Shown here: positions 16,629 to 25,600 of the stretch, piece by piece
Layout of the letters: every line of letters begins with the position of its first letter
Numbering within the stretch: position 1 is the first letter of the stretch
Assembly: GCA_003150175.1 (NCBI GenBank)
Contig: QAKZ01000036.1
Span: 1-36,807 of the forward strand
Source: Coriobacteriia bacterium
GTDB taxonomy: Bacteria > Actinomycetota > Coriobacteriia > Coriobacteriales > Atopobiaceae
Direction: 5' to 3'
Length of the DNA: 36,807 bases
The notes under the pieces: generated by a model
What the model saw: the letters and a program-made list of their open reading frames with translations, nothing else
The model's database searches: none
Told to the model about the DNA's origin: nothing
Translations under genes and position numbers: made by a program

Positions 16629-17792
16629 ATGCGCACCGACGACTTCGATTACCCGCTCCCTGACGAGCTCATCGCCCAGGCCCCCGCCGAGCCCCGCGAC
16701 TCTTGCCGCCTGCTCGTCCTCGACCGCGAGGACGGCCATGTGGAGCACAAGACCTTCACCGACATCATCGACTACCTCGAGCCCGGCGACCTCGTCGTCG
16801 CGAACAAGACCCGCGTGCTGCCCGCGCGCCTCGTGGGAAAGAAGCGCGGCACCGGCGGCGTCTGCGAGACGCTGCTGCTCAAGCGCCGCGAGGACATCGA
16901 CGCAATGGGCCACGTGTGGGAGTGCCTCGTCAACCCCGGCAAGCGACTGAAGCAGCCGGGCATCGTGATCGAGTACCGCGCGGGCGGTCTGCACGCCCCC
17001 GACTCCGCGCCCGTCGTGCTCACCGGCACCATCGTCGACTTCGTCGAGGACTCGAAGGGCGGGCGCCTCGTGCGCTTCGACGCGGTGGGGACCGACCCCG
17101 CGACGGGGGAGCCCCGCACGCTCGACGAGGCCATCCACGCGGCGGGGCACGTGCCCCTGCCGCCCTACATCACCCAGTACGAGGGCGACCCCGAGAAGTA
17201 CCAGACCGTCTACGCCATGCATGAGGAGCACTCCGCCGCCGCCCCCACGGCCGGCCTCCACTTCACCCCGGAGCTGATCGAGCGCATCCAGGCCAAGGGC
17301 GTCAAGTGGGCGACGGTCGAGCTCGAGGTGGGCATCGACACGTTCCGCCTGGTCACCGAGGACGACCCCACGCAGCATGTGATGCACACCGAGCGCTACC
17401 ACGTTCCGCAGGAGGTCGTCGACGCCGTCCACGCGACGAAGGCCGCGGGGCACCGCGTGATCGCGGTCGGCACGACGTCTGTCCGCTCGCTCGAGAGCGC
17501 CTGGGAGGGCGGCGAGGAGGGCGACGCCTGCGGGGTCTCCGCGCTGCGCTTTCCTGAGGAGCCCGGCGACATCGTCGCGCGCGAGAACGCCACGACGAAC
17601 CTCTACCTCATGCCCGGGTCGACCTACCACGTGGTCGACGCCATGATCACGAACTTCCACGTGCCGCGCAGTACCCTCATGATGCTCGTCTCCGCCTTCG
17701 CGACGCGCGAGGAGATCATGGCCGCCTACCAGGCCGCCATCGACGAGAAGTACCGCTTCCTCAGCTTCGGCGATGCGATGTTCATCCATTAG
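16629..17792 (+). CDS. queA: S-adenosylmethionine:tRNA ribosyltransferase-isomerase QueA
   Basis: A 387-residue enzyme that transfers the ribosyl part of S-adenosylmethionine to preQ1-modified tRNA, giving epoxyqueuosine. Recognisable parts are the N-terminal FDYPLPDELIAQ and PRDSCRLLVLDR, VVANKTRVLPARLVGKK, the AAPTAGLHFT motif, VELEVGIDTFR and the C-terminal TNFHVPRSTLMMLVSAFA. It is longer than many QueA proteins (about 340-350), with extra sequence in the middle and around GGEEGDACGVSALRFP. The ATG at 16629 has AAAGG six bases upstream. It sits between queH and tgt within a queuosine-synthesis neighbourhood. Confidence 0.96.
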   Translation: MRTDDFDYPLPDELIAQAPAEPRDSCRLLVLDREDGHVEHKTFTDIIDYLEPGDLVVANKTRVLPARLVGKKRGTGGVCETLLLKRREDIDAMGHVWECLVNPGKRLKQPGIVIEYRAGGLHAPDSAPVVLTGTIVDFVEDSKGGRLVRFDAVGTDPATGEPRTLDEAIHAAGHVPLPPYITQYEGDPEKYQTVYAMHEEHSAAAPTAGLHFTPELIERIQAKGVKWATVELEVGIDTFRLVTEDDPTQHVMHTERYHVPQEVVDAVHATKAAGHRVIAVGTTSVRSLESAWEGGEEGDACGVSALRFPEEPGDIVARENATTNLYLMPGSTYHVVDAMITNFHVPRSTLMMLVSAFATREEIMAAYQAAIDEKYRFLSFGDAMFIH

Positions 17793-17818
17793 CCCCAAAG
17801 CAGCTCGTGGCCAAGGCA

Positions 17819-17856
17819 AAGGCGCCGGGAACCGCTCTCGCGGGGCCCGGCGCCTT
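17819..17856. terminator. Bidirectional hairpin terminator between queA and the coiled-coil gene
   Basis: AAGGCGCCGGG (17819-17829) pairs with CCCGGCGCCTT (17846-17856) around a loop with an inner CCGC/GCGG pairing. On the minus strand a TTTG follows the stem, so it probably ends the coiled-coil gene whose stop codon is at 17859-17861; it lies just downstream of queA too. Confidence 0.6.
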
Positions 17857-17858
17857 AG

Positions 17859-19139
17859 CTAGCGCGAGCAGCTGAGGATGAGGATCGCCGCGGCGGCGAA
17901 CAGCGCGACCACGGCCGCGACGAGCGCCGCGCGTTGGATGCGCGTGCGCCTGCGCAGGTCCTTCTCGGTGGCCTCGAGCTCCTTCACCTCGTCGTCGGCT
18001 TGGCCCAGGCGCGCCTCGCGCTCCGCGGCCGATCTCTCAAGACGGGCAGTCTCCTCGGGGGTCGAGTGGATGTCCTCGGCCTCGTCGATGAGCCCCTGCG
18101 CCTCGTCCCTGGACGCCTTTGCGTCCTCGACCTCCTGCCGCAGGGCGTCGATGAGGCGCTTCTTCTCGCCGATCCTATCTTTGAGGGCGGACTCCTTCGC
18201 CTCCGCGTCCTTGGTCCGGGCATCGAGGTCGGCTTTCTGCTCCTCGTACTTCGCCTTCGCTGCGTCGGCCTCCTGTTGGGCGCCCTCAAGAGACTTGTTC
18301 TGGGTCCAAAGGTGCGTCTGAGCGTTCTCGACGGCTGTTTGGGCCTCCTTCGTCGCCCGCTCGACCTCGGCGCGCGCTGCCTGGACGCGCGCGAGCGCGG
18401 CGACGTTCTCGGACTGCATCTTCGCGATGGCGGAGGGGGAGCCGTCGCCCGACTGGAGCTTTTTCAGGTCGTCCTGCACCTTACGTTGCCGCGTCTGGGC
18501 GTTGTCGAGTGAGCGGTTCGCCGAGTTCACGGACTGCTCACGGCGATCGGTCGCCTCGCGCACCTGGGCCTCCGCCGTCTTCGCCGCGCGCTTCGCCTCG
18601 GCCAGCGCCCGGTTCGCGTCCTCAAGGGCGCCCTTCGAGGTCTCCGCGATGCGCTTGTACGGCCTCAGCTCGCTTGCGTTGGACGCCTTCAGCTCGTCGA
18701 GGTCGGACATGAGCGCAGCGTGCTCCTCCGTAAGGCCGCTGAGCTTGCGCTGTGCGGATTCGATCTTCTCCTTTGCCACGGCGACGACTTTGCCTTGGTC
18801 CGCGAGGATTCCCTCGTAGCCCGACTCGATCTCGCGGCGGTGCTCGAGGACGGTCTTCTCGACCTCGAGCTCCTGGCGGATGGCCTTGGCCTGGGAGCGC
18901 GCGTCCGCGCTCTGCTTGCTCGCGTTGTGGACGTCGCGCATGGCGAAGGCGCCCGCCTTGAGCGTGGTGGCCGCGCCCCTCGCCGCGCCGAGCGCGCCTC
19001 GCGCTGCCTTGGATGCCGCGCCCGCGCCGGGCTCGGCCCCGGTCTCAGATCCTGCGCCCTCCTCGGCCCCGGCGCCCTCCTCGGCCGTGCCCACCGGCTT
19101 TTCCTCTTCGGGCTTCTGAGCTTCGAGCTTATCGTCCAT
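17859..19139 (-). CDS. Tail-anchored long coiled-coil protein of unknown function
   Basis: A 426-residue protein I do not recognise. Residues 1-60 are acidic, Gly/Ala/Glu-rich and probably unstructured. From about 75 to 395 the sequence is almost continuous heptad-like coiled coil rich in Ala, Glu, Lys, Gln and Arg, including runs such as KAKYEEQKADLDARTKDAEAK. Residues about 402-424 form a single hydrophobic helix (LVAAVVALFAAAAILIL) ending CSR. There is no signal peptide. The layout suggests a cytoplasmic coiled-coil rod anchored by a C-terminal membrane helix. Low complexity makes similarity to SMC-like or surface proteins uninformative. It is flanked by convergent queA and divergent ptsH and does not seem part of their operons. 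Confidence 0.75.
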   Translation of the reverse strand: MDDKLEAQKPEEEKPVGTAEEGAGAEEGAGSETGAEPGAGAASKAARGALGAARGAATTLKAGAFAMRDVHNASKQSADARSQAKAIRQELEVEKTVLEHRREIESGYEGILADQGKVVAVAKEKIESAQRKLSGLTEEHAALMSDLDELKASNASELRPYKRIAETSKGALEDANRALAEAKRAAKTAEAQVREATDRREQSVNSANRSLDNAQTRQRKVQDDLKKLQSGDGSPSAIAKMQSENVAALARVQAARAEVERATKEAQTAVENAQTHLWTQNKSLEGAQQEADAAKAKYEEQKADLDARTKDAEAKESALKDRIGEKKRLIDALRQEVEDAKASRDEAQGLIDEAEDIHSTPEETARLERSAAEREARLGQADDEVKELEATEKDLRRRTRIQRAALVAAVVALFAAAAILILSCSR

Positions 19140-19319
19140 GTTGCGCCTCTCGGGATCGGCCGCAGACCGCGGATGCTTTTCCCAAACAGGATACCGCGTC
19201 GGCCTGGTTACGGGTGCCGATTTCGCAGGTTGTTCTCGCCCCTTGGCGCGCGACTCGCGCCGCTCATCGGGGCGGTTGAGAATCTCGTCGACATCGACGG
19301 TTTTCTTTTCCGTTATGTT

Positions 19320-19328
19320 TGCTACTAT
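19320..19328 (+). promoter_or_regulatory. Extended -10 promoter element of ptsH
   Basis: TGCTACTAT contains TACTAT as a -10 box preceded by the TG of an extended -10, about 60 bases before the HPr start codon. The -35 region is T-rich but matches the consensus poorly, as is common with extended -10 promoters. Confidence 0.45.
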
Positions 19329-19389
19329 TACGAACAGGTTGGGGGGACGTTTCTCCCCTCATCGGATCATCAGAAAGGGAGTCCCCATC

Positions 19390-19662
19390 ATGGTTTCCAA
19401 GCAGACCAGCATCACCAACGCCACCGGCCTTCACGCCCGTCCCGCCTCTCTGTTCGTCACCGAGGCCAAGAAGTACCAGTCCAACGTCACCATCAAGAAC
19501 GTCGACAAGGACTCCGCTCCCGTGAACGCCAAGTCCATCATGATGATCCTGGCCGCCGGCCTCGGCACCGGCACCACCGTTGAGGTCGCTTGCGACGGCG
19601 AGGACGAGCAGGCCGCCCTCGACGCCCTCATCGCCCTCATCGACTCCAAGTTCGGCGAGTAG
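19390..19662 (+). CDS. ptsH: Phosphocarrier protein HPr
   Basis: A 90-residue HPr, the usual family length. The active-site motif is TGLHARPAS, with the His that accepts phosphate from enzyme I, and the regulatory site NAKSIM carries the Ser phosphorylated by HPr kinase in Gram-positives. It passes phosphate to PTS sugar permeases and, through the Ser site, takes part in catabolite repression. The start at 19390 is preferred over an upstream extension because AAAGGGAG precedes it and the protein then has standard length. The gene stands alone, without enzyme I, between its own promoter and a strong terminator. Confidence 0.95.
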   Translation: MVSKQTSITNATGLHARPASLFVTEAKKYQSNVTIKNVDKDSAPVNAKSIMMILAAGLGTGTTVEVACDGEDEQAALDALIALIDSKFGE

Positions 19663-19685
19663 GACTGGCGCATACGCTAGAATCG

Positions 19686-19720
19686 AAGGCCCGGCGCCGT
19701 ATCGCGCCGGGCCTTATTTT
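19686..19720 (+). terminator. Rho-independent terminator after ptsH
   Basis: AAGGCCCGGCGC (19686-19697) pairs perfectly with GCGCCGGGCCTT (19704-19715), with a 6-base loop, followed by ATTTTTG. It lies 23 bases after the HPr stop codon. Confidence 0.9.
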
Positions 19721-19752
19721 TGTCTTCATTCTTACGGAAAGCGGGAACGTGC

Positions 19753-20940
19753 ATGTGCGGTTGCGGGGAAGATAAGCTCTGGGGCGCGGGCGAGGCGGTC
19801 GACGAGTCGCGCTGGTTCACCTATGACGTGGTGGCCGAGGACCCGGCGACCCATGCGCGCGCGGGCGTGTTCCATACCCCGCACGGGGACATCCCGACGC
19901 CCATCTTCATGCCCGTCGGCACCAAGGCGACGGTCAAGGGGATCCTCCCGGAGACCCTCGAGCGCATGGGCACGAAGATCCTGCTCAACAACCTCTACCA
20001 CCTCTCGCAGCGCCCCGGCGCCGACCTCGTCGAGCGCATGGGTGGCGTCCATCGGTTCATGCGCTGGGGAGGCCCCATCCTCACCGACTCCGGTGGTTTC
20101 CAGGTCTTCAGCCACGAGCAGTTCTTCAAGCTCTCTGACGAGGGCGTGAGGTTCCGCGCCGTCGACTACGACGGCCGCTGGCAGGAGTGGACGCCCGAGC
20201 AGAACATGCGCATCGCGCAGCAGCTCGGCGCCGACATCGTCATGCAGCTCGACCAGTGCGTGGGCTATCCCGCGACCCGCGCGAAGGTCGCGCGCTCCGT
20301 GGAGCTCTCGAGCATGTGGGCGGATCGCTGCTTCGCCTCGCACACGCGCAAGGACCAGGCGCTCTTCGGCATTGTCCAGGGCGGCATGCACCTCGATCTG
20401 CGCGTGCGCAGCATCGAGCACCTCGAGAACGCGGGCGACTTCCCCGGCTACGGCATCGGCGGCTACTCTGTGGGCGAGGACCACGAGACGATGTTCGAGA
20501 GTCTGGCGCCGCTGTGCGCCGAGCATATGCCGCGCAACAAGCCGCGCTACCTCATGGGCGTCGGCAACCCGACGACGCTCGTCAACGGTGTCGCAGCCGG
20601 CATCGACATGTTCGACTGCGTCCTGCCCACGCGCACCGCGCGCACCGGCACCGCCTTCTCCAACGAGGGGCGCATCAACCTCAAGAATGCCCGCTTCCGC
20701 GACGACGAGAGGCCCCTCGACGAGGGCTGCGGCTGCCCTGCCTGCGCGGGAGGCTTCTCGCGCGCCTACATCCATCACATGGTGAGGCAAAAAGAGATGC
20801 TCGGCTCCATCCTGATCTCTGAGCACAACATCTACTACCTGCTCGACCTCATGCGCCGCGCCCGCGAGTCGATCATCTCCGGCACCTACGGCGAGTTCGT
20901 CTCCGGCTGGATGGCCTCTCCCGCCGCGAACGACTGGTGA
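19753..20940 (+). CDS. tgt: tRNA-guanine transglycosylase
   Basis: A 395-residue enzyme that replaces guanine 34 by preQ1 in tRNAs with GUN anticodons. Visible motifs are LTDSGGFQVFS with the general Asp, FGIVQGG, GYSVGE, and FDCVLPTRTARTG holding the nucleophilic Asp. The zinc site is the CGCPAC motif followed by a downstream His (SEHNIYYL). The start at 19753 (MCGCGEDKLW) is chosen from the ATG after GGAAAGCGGG; a longer frame begins inside the ptsH terminator and is less likely. The Cys-rich N-terminus is unusual. It completes the queuosine set with queA and queH, although ptsH and a coiled-coil gene lie between. Confidence 0.95.
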   Translation: MCGCGEDKLWGAGEAVDESRWFTYDVVAEDPATHARAGVFHTPHGDIPTPIFMPVGTKATVKGILPETLERMGTKILLNNLYHLSQRPGADLVERMGGVHRFMRWGGPILTDSGGFQVFSHEQFFKLSDEGVRFRAVDYDGRWQEWTPEQNMRIAQQLGADIVMQLDQCVGYPATRAKVARSVELSSMWADRCFASHTRKDQALFGIVQGGMHLDLRVRSIEHLENAGDFPGYGIGGYSVGEDHETMFESLAPLCAEHMPRNKPRYLMGVGNPTTLVNGVAAGIDMFDCVLPTRTARTGTAFSNEGRINLKNARFRDDERPLDEGCGCPACAGGFSRAYIHHMVRQKEMLGSILISEHNIYYLLDLMRRARESIISGTYGEFVSGWMASPAANDW

Positions 20941-20978
20941 TCGCCAAGCCCTTTGACTCGATGACGATCGCGCCCTCC

Positions 20979-21102
20979 GCCCCTCCCGGCCGCGCGCATT
21001 GTCTCCATGCTCAAACAGTCCTGCTCGCACGGAGGCCACATTAAGTGGCCTCCGGCTCGTGCGGAACTGCGCGTGGAGACAAAACGCGCGACCGGGAGGG
21101 GC
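20979..21102. repeat. 124-nt nested palindrome between tgt and secD
   Basis: Outer arms GCCCCTCCCGG (20979-20989) and CCGGGAGGGGC (21092-21102) are perfectly complementary. Inside them come GCGCG/CGCGC, then TGTCTCCA (21000-21007) with TGGAGACA (21074-21081), then the inner stem GGAGGCCAC (21031-21039) with GTGGCCTCC (21045-21053) around an ATTAA loop. The remaining parts also pair partly (CAGT/ACTG). The whole element could fold as one long imperfect hairpin on either strand. It is not followed by a T-run. It may be a structured RNA, a large terminator, or a miniature repeat; copies elsewhere would decide. Confidence 0.75.
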
Positions 21103-21120
21103 TTCTCGTCCGCGCTGGTC

Positions 21121-21126
21121 TATACT
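21121..21126 (+). promoter_or_regulatory. Possible -10 box before secD
   Basis: TATACT lies about 55 bases before the secD start, just past the large palindrome. No good -35 is seen at the expected place. Weak evidence for a promoter driving the secD-recJ-rel-hydrolase group. Confidence 0.3.
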
Positions 21127-21180
21127 CAAAGAGTTTAATCGCTGAGGGCCGATGGCCCCGACAACTTAAGAGGTTACCCA

Positions 21181-22674
21181 ATGGCCAAGAAGGTCCAGTC
21201 CGACGTGCCGAAGACGGGCGTCGACAGGTGGCGCGAAGCTACCCATACCGAATCGTCCGTGAAGCCCGGCTCCGGCAAGAAGCGCGTGAGCCAGACCGTC
21301 GTCCGCAGCAGGAGGACCCTCATCACCGCCGCCGTGCTCGGGGTCGCCGCGGCGGCGGCCGTCTTCGTGTTCCGCGGCTCCTTCGACTGCGGGGTCGACA
21401 TCTCCGGCGGCACCGAGCTCGTCTTCACCGCGAGCGGTGCCGGCTCCTCCGAGCTCTCTGACGCGGTGAAGGTCCTGCGCACGCGCCTGGCGGGTCAGGG
21501 CATCACTGGCGGCGAGGTCAAAACGGGGGAGGGCGACCAGGTCCTCGTCCAGGTGCCCGCCACCGACGACCCCGACTCCCTCGCCTCTGGCATCGGCCAG
21601 ACCGGTAAGCTCGAGTTCGCCCGCGTCGACGAGATCTCCGACGCGGAGGCCATGTCGAAGATCCAGAACGGCAAGGAGGGCGTGAAGCTCGGCGACGGGT
21701 CCTACACCTCTTTCCTCGACGGCTCGCACGTCAAGTCCGCCCAGGTGCGCTCCGCGAGTAGCTCCGCCTCCCGTTCCTCTTCCTCCTTCAACACCTACAT
21801 GGTCGTCGTCAACTTCGACTCCGAGGGGGCCCAGAAGTTCGCCGACGTGACGAAGGAGCTCGCTTCCTCGAACGGCCAGATCGCGATCGTCGTCGACGGC
21901 GAGGTCAAGTCGGCCCCCGCCGTCCAGGCCGAGGTCGACGGCGGTCAGGTCTCCATCTCCGGTAACTTCTCGCTCGAGGAGGCGCTCCAGCTCAAGAGCA
22001 TGCTCGATTCCGGCACGCTGCCCGTCGGCCTCAGCTACGACCAGAGCCGCCCGCTCGACCCGGTCTTCTCGACGAGTCAGCTCGCCGCGTGCCTCGTGGC
22101 CACGCTAGCGGTCTTCGCCGTCGCGGGGCTCATGCTCTTCGGTCTCTTCGCCTCCGCCGCCGTCGCCGCCCCGGCGCTCTCCTGCATCCTGACCTCGGGC
22201 GCGTTGCTTCTGTGCTCCGCGTCCGGGCTCTTCTCGCTCTCCGTGGCCCGCGTCGCCGCGGTCGGCGTCGCGCTCCTTTGCGAGTTCATCGCCGTGGGCG
22301 CCGTCGTCTCCAGGCTGCGCTCGCTCGTACGAGACGGCAGGAGCGTCAAGTCGGCCTCCATCAAGTGCGCCGACTCGATCGCGCGCCCCGCGGGCATCGC
22401 GCTGGCCGCGCTGATCGTCGTGGCGTTCGTCCTTCTCTTCGTGCCCTCGGGCGATGTCCAGGCCGTCGCCCTCGCGCTCGCCTGCGGCCTCGCCTGTGAT
22501 GCGGCCTCCTCGCTGCTGGTGGTCGTCCCCGTCCTGCGCCTCGCCGGACAGGGCGCGGCGTCTGCGAAGCCGGGCCTGTGGGGCCTCGGCCGCGCCGTCG
22601 CCCAGGCGAACGGGCCTGAGGCCGGCGACGACGCCTCTGGCCGGGACGACGGCTCCGCCCGGAACGGCGACTAA
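21181..22674 (+). CDS. secD: Divergent SecD-like protein translocase subunit
   Basis: A 497-residue protein. The N-terminal half is SecD-like: a basic cytoplasmic tail, membrane helix 1 at about 46-66, the motif GVDISGGTELVF, a periplasmic P1 region with KVLRTRLAGQGITGGEV, VLVQVPATDDP and IAIVVDGEVKSAPAV, and ISGNFSLEEALQL. The C-terminal membrane region (about 300-460) has several helices but poor agreement with SecD: the helix where SecD has GMAVDANVLIFERIRE reads GVALLCEFIAVGAVVSRLR, without the conserved Asp. No secF follows; the next gene is a RecJ fusion starting two bases after the stop codon. It may be a SecD that no longer conducts protons, or one half of a split SecDF. AAGAGG precedes the ATG. 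Confidence 0.85.
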   Translation: MAKKVQSDVPKTGVDRWREATHTESSVKPGSGKKRVSQTVVRSRRTLITAAVLGVAAAAAVFVFRGSFDCGVDISGGTELVFTASGAGSSELSDAVKVLRTRLAGQGITGGEVKTGEGDQVLVQVPATDDPDSLASGIGQTGKLEFARVDEISDAEAMSKIQNGKEGVKLGDGSYTSFLDGSHVKSAQVRSASSSASRSSSSFNTYMVVVNFDSEGAQKFADVTKELASSNGQIAIVVDGEVKSAPAVQAEVDGGQVSISGNFSLEEALQLKSMLDSGTLPVGLSYDQSRPLDPVFSTSQLAACLVATLAVFAVAGLMLFGLFASAAVAAPALSCILTSGALLLCSASGLFSLSVARVAAVGVALLCEFIAVGAVVSRLRSLVRDGRSVKSASIKCADSIARPAGIALAALIVVAFVLLFVPSGDVQAVALALACGLACDAASSLLVVVPVLRLAGQGAASAKPGLWGLGRAVAQANGPEAGDDASGRDDGSARNGD

Positions 22675-22675
22675 G

Positions 22676-25600
22676 GTGGCCGGCCTTTCCGAGAGCCGCC
22701 GCTGGTCGGTTCTCGCGTCGAAGCCCGCGGCCGAGCTCGAGCTCCGGCGCGAGCTTGGCGTAACCCCGCTCGTTGCGCGCGTGCTCGCGTCCCGCGGCTT
22801 TACCGACGCTGCGAGCGCCCGTGAGTTCCTCGACCCCTCGCTCGAGCGTGACTGGCTCGACCCGCTGATCATCCCCGGGATGGGCGACGCCGCCCAAAGG
22901 GTCGAGCGCGCCTTGGACGAGCACGAGGTCATCGCTGTCTTTGGCGACTTCGATGTGGACGGCATGAGCTCGACCTGCCTGCTTACGCTTGCCCTCAGGC
23001 ACCTTGGCGCAGAGGTCCACCCCTTCATCCCGCACAGGTTCGGCGAGGGCTACGGCCTCTCGCGCGAGGCGCTCGGGCGCGTCAGGGAGACCTGCGAGCC
23101 GTCGCTCGTCATCACGGTGGACAACGGAATCGCCTCGGGCGCCGAGGTCGCCGAGCTCGTCGCCGCCGGCATCGACGTCGTCGTGACCGACCACCACGAG
23201 CCCTCCGAGCTCGTCCCGCGCGACGTGCCCGTCACCGACCCGAAGCTCGACCACGCGTGCCCCTCCCGCGAGCTCGCGGGAGCCGGCGTCGCGCTGAAGC
23301 TCGTCCATGAGCTCGGGCGCCGTCGCGGCGAGCCCGAGCTGTGGCGCTCCTTTACCGACATCGCGATGCTCGGCACGCTCTCGGACATGATGCTCCTCCA
23401 GGGAGAGAACCGCGCCCTGGTCGCCGACGGCATCGAGCGCATGAAGTCCGCGCCCCGCCCCGGCATTTCCGCCCTCGCCGCGGCCGCCAACATCCGCGTC
23501 TGCGACCTCGCGGCGGACTCGCTTCCCTTCTCGCTGATCCCACGTTTGAACGCGGCTGGGCGCATGGGCACCACGGACACGGCCTTTGAGCTGCTCATGG
23601 TCGAGGACCCGCGCAAGGCAGAGCTCCTCGCTGCCAAGCTCGAGGAGACGAACACCGAGCGGCGCGCCATCGAAGCCGAGCTCACCGACGAGGCGATGGC
23701 GAAGATCGAGGCCCAAGGGCTCGGGCGCGCGCACGCCGTGGTCGTCGGCGGCGAGGGCTGGCACGAGGGCGTCAAGGGCATCGTCGCCTCCAGGATCGTC
23801 AATCGATTCCATGTGCCGGCGATCCTCTTCAGCATCTCCGACGGGGTCGCGAAGGGGTCGGGCCGCTCGGTCGGCTCCGTCGACCTCTTCCACGCGGTCG
23901 AGCAGTGCTCCGACTGCCTCGTGCGCTTCGGCGGCCATGCGGGCGCGGTCGGCGTGACCTGCGAGGCATCGCGCCTCGACGAGTTCCGCGATCGCCTCGA
24001 GGCCGTGCTCGCCGAGCTGCCTGCCGAGCAGTTCCAGGACACCGAGGAGGTCACGGCCATGGTCGGGCTCGACGAGCTCACCGTGGAAACCGTTGGCGCC
24101 CTCGAGGCGCTGCAGCCCTTCGGCCAAGGCAACAAGAAGCCCCTCTTCGCGTCGCGCGGCGTGAGCATGCGAAACCGCGCGTGCGTGGGCGCCGACCATT
24201 CGCACCTTCGCTTCTTCGCGACCGACGGGGTTGGCTGCGTGCCCGCGATCATGTTCCGGGCGCCTGAGGCCGAGCGGCTCTGCGAGTGCGACGGCGCGGT
24301 CGACCTCGTCTTCGAGGCGGTGAACGAGACCTGGCAGGGCCGTACCAAGGTCAAGCTCATGGTCAAGGACATCATCGTGCGCGAGGGCGGGGAGGGCGCG
24401 GCGTCGCCTGCGGGCGTCGCCTCCGAGGTCGCCTCGCTCGCCGACGACTCGCTGCGCGCCGCCGAGCCGCCCGCGCCCGTCCCCGCGCCCCAGAGGATCC
24501 AAGACCCTGCGCTCGAGGGACTCGAGCCGGGCGAGCTCACCTCCGAGCTCGCGCGCCGCATGATCGGCGACCATGAGCTCCTGCCGGCCCAAAAAGCGGC
24601 GCTCGATGTGCTCGGCGCGCATCGAAGCTGCCTCGCTGTCATGGCGACGGGGCGGGGTAAGTCGCTCATCTTCTACATCCACGCAGCGCGTGAGGCTATC
24701 CTCGAGGGGGCAGCGTCCGTCTTCGTCTACCCGCTGCGCGCCCTCGTCGCCGACCAGGCCTTCCATCTGCAGAAGACCCTCGGCGCCCTTGGCCTCGCGA
24801 CGGAGGTCCTCACCGGGGAGACCGACGCCGCCGACCGCGACGCCGTCTTCGCCGGGCTCGCCGACGGCGCGGTCGACGTCGTCCTGACCACGCCCGAGTT
24901 TCTCGCTATCCATTCCGCCCGGTTCGCCGAGGCGGGCCGTATCGGCTTCGTCGTCGTCGACGAGGCCCATCACGCGGCCGAGGCGAAGTCGGGCCATCGC
25001 AGCGCCTACGGCGAGCTCCCGCGCGTCCGCGAGGAGCTCGGGCAGCCCACCTGCCTCGCCGTGACGGCCACCGCCTCCGACGACGCGGCGCGAGAGATCT
25101 GCGGGCTTTTGGGCATCGACGAGAAGGACGTGGTCGTCGACGAGGCTTGCCGCCCGAACCTCCGCATCGTCGACCACCGCAACCTCCATGACCGCGAGAG
25201 CGCCCTTGTGAGCCTTGTCTCGGCGGGGCGCAAGACCATCGTCTACGTCACCTCGCGCCAGCAGTCGGTCGAGGTCGTGCGCCTGCTCAGGCACCGGCTT
25301 CCCGACCTCGCGAGCAGGATCTCGTTCTACAACGCCGGCCTTACGCGCGAGGTGCGCGGCCGCGTCGAGCGCGCCTTCAGGTCAGGCGAGCTCACCTGCA
25401 TCGTATCGACGAGCGCCTTCGGCGAGGGCGTGAACCTCCCCGATGTGCGCGACGTCGTGCTCTACACGCTGCCCTTCGGCGACGTCGAGTTCAACCAGAT
25501 GAGCGGGCGCGCGGGCCGCGACGGGCAAGAGGCGCTCGTCCACCTGCTCTTCGGCGGGCGCGACGTCCGCCTGAACGAGAGGATCCTCTCGTCTTCCGCC

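Noticed and set aside
19138-19389. N-terminal extension of HPr by 84 residues
   Set aside because: It is an upstream extension of the open frame; the standard 90-residue HPr starts at 19390 after AAAGGGAG, and a promoter lies within the extension.
22361-25294. A very long open frame on the minus strand opposite the RecJ fusion, and similar ones opposite ilvB, metG and others
   Set aside because: GC-rich codon bias leaves the opposite strand free of stops. The translations are low-complexity and Arg/Asp/Gly/Val-rich, with no domain patterns, while the plus-strand proteins are clear families.
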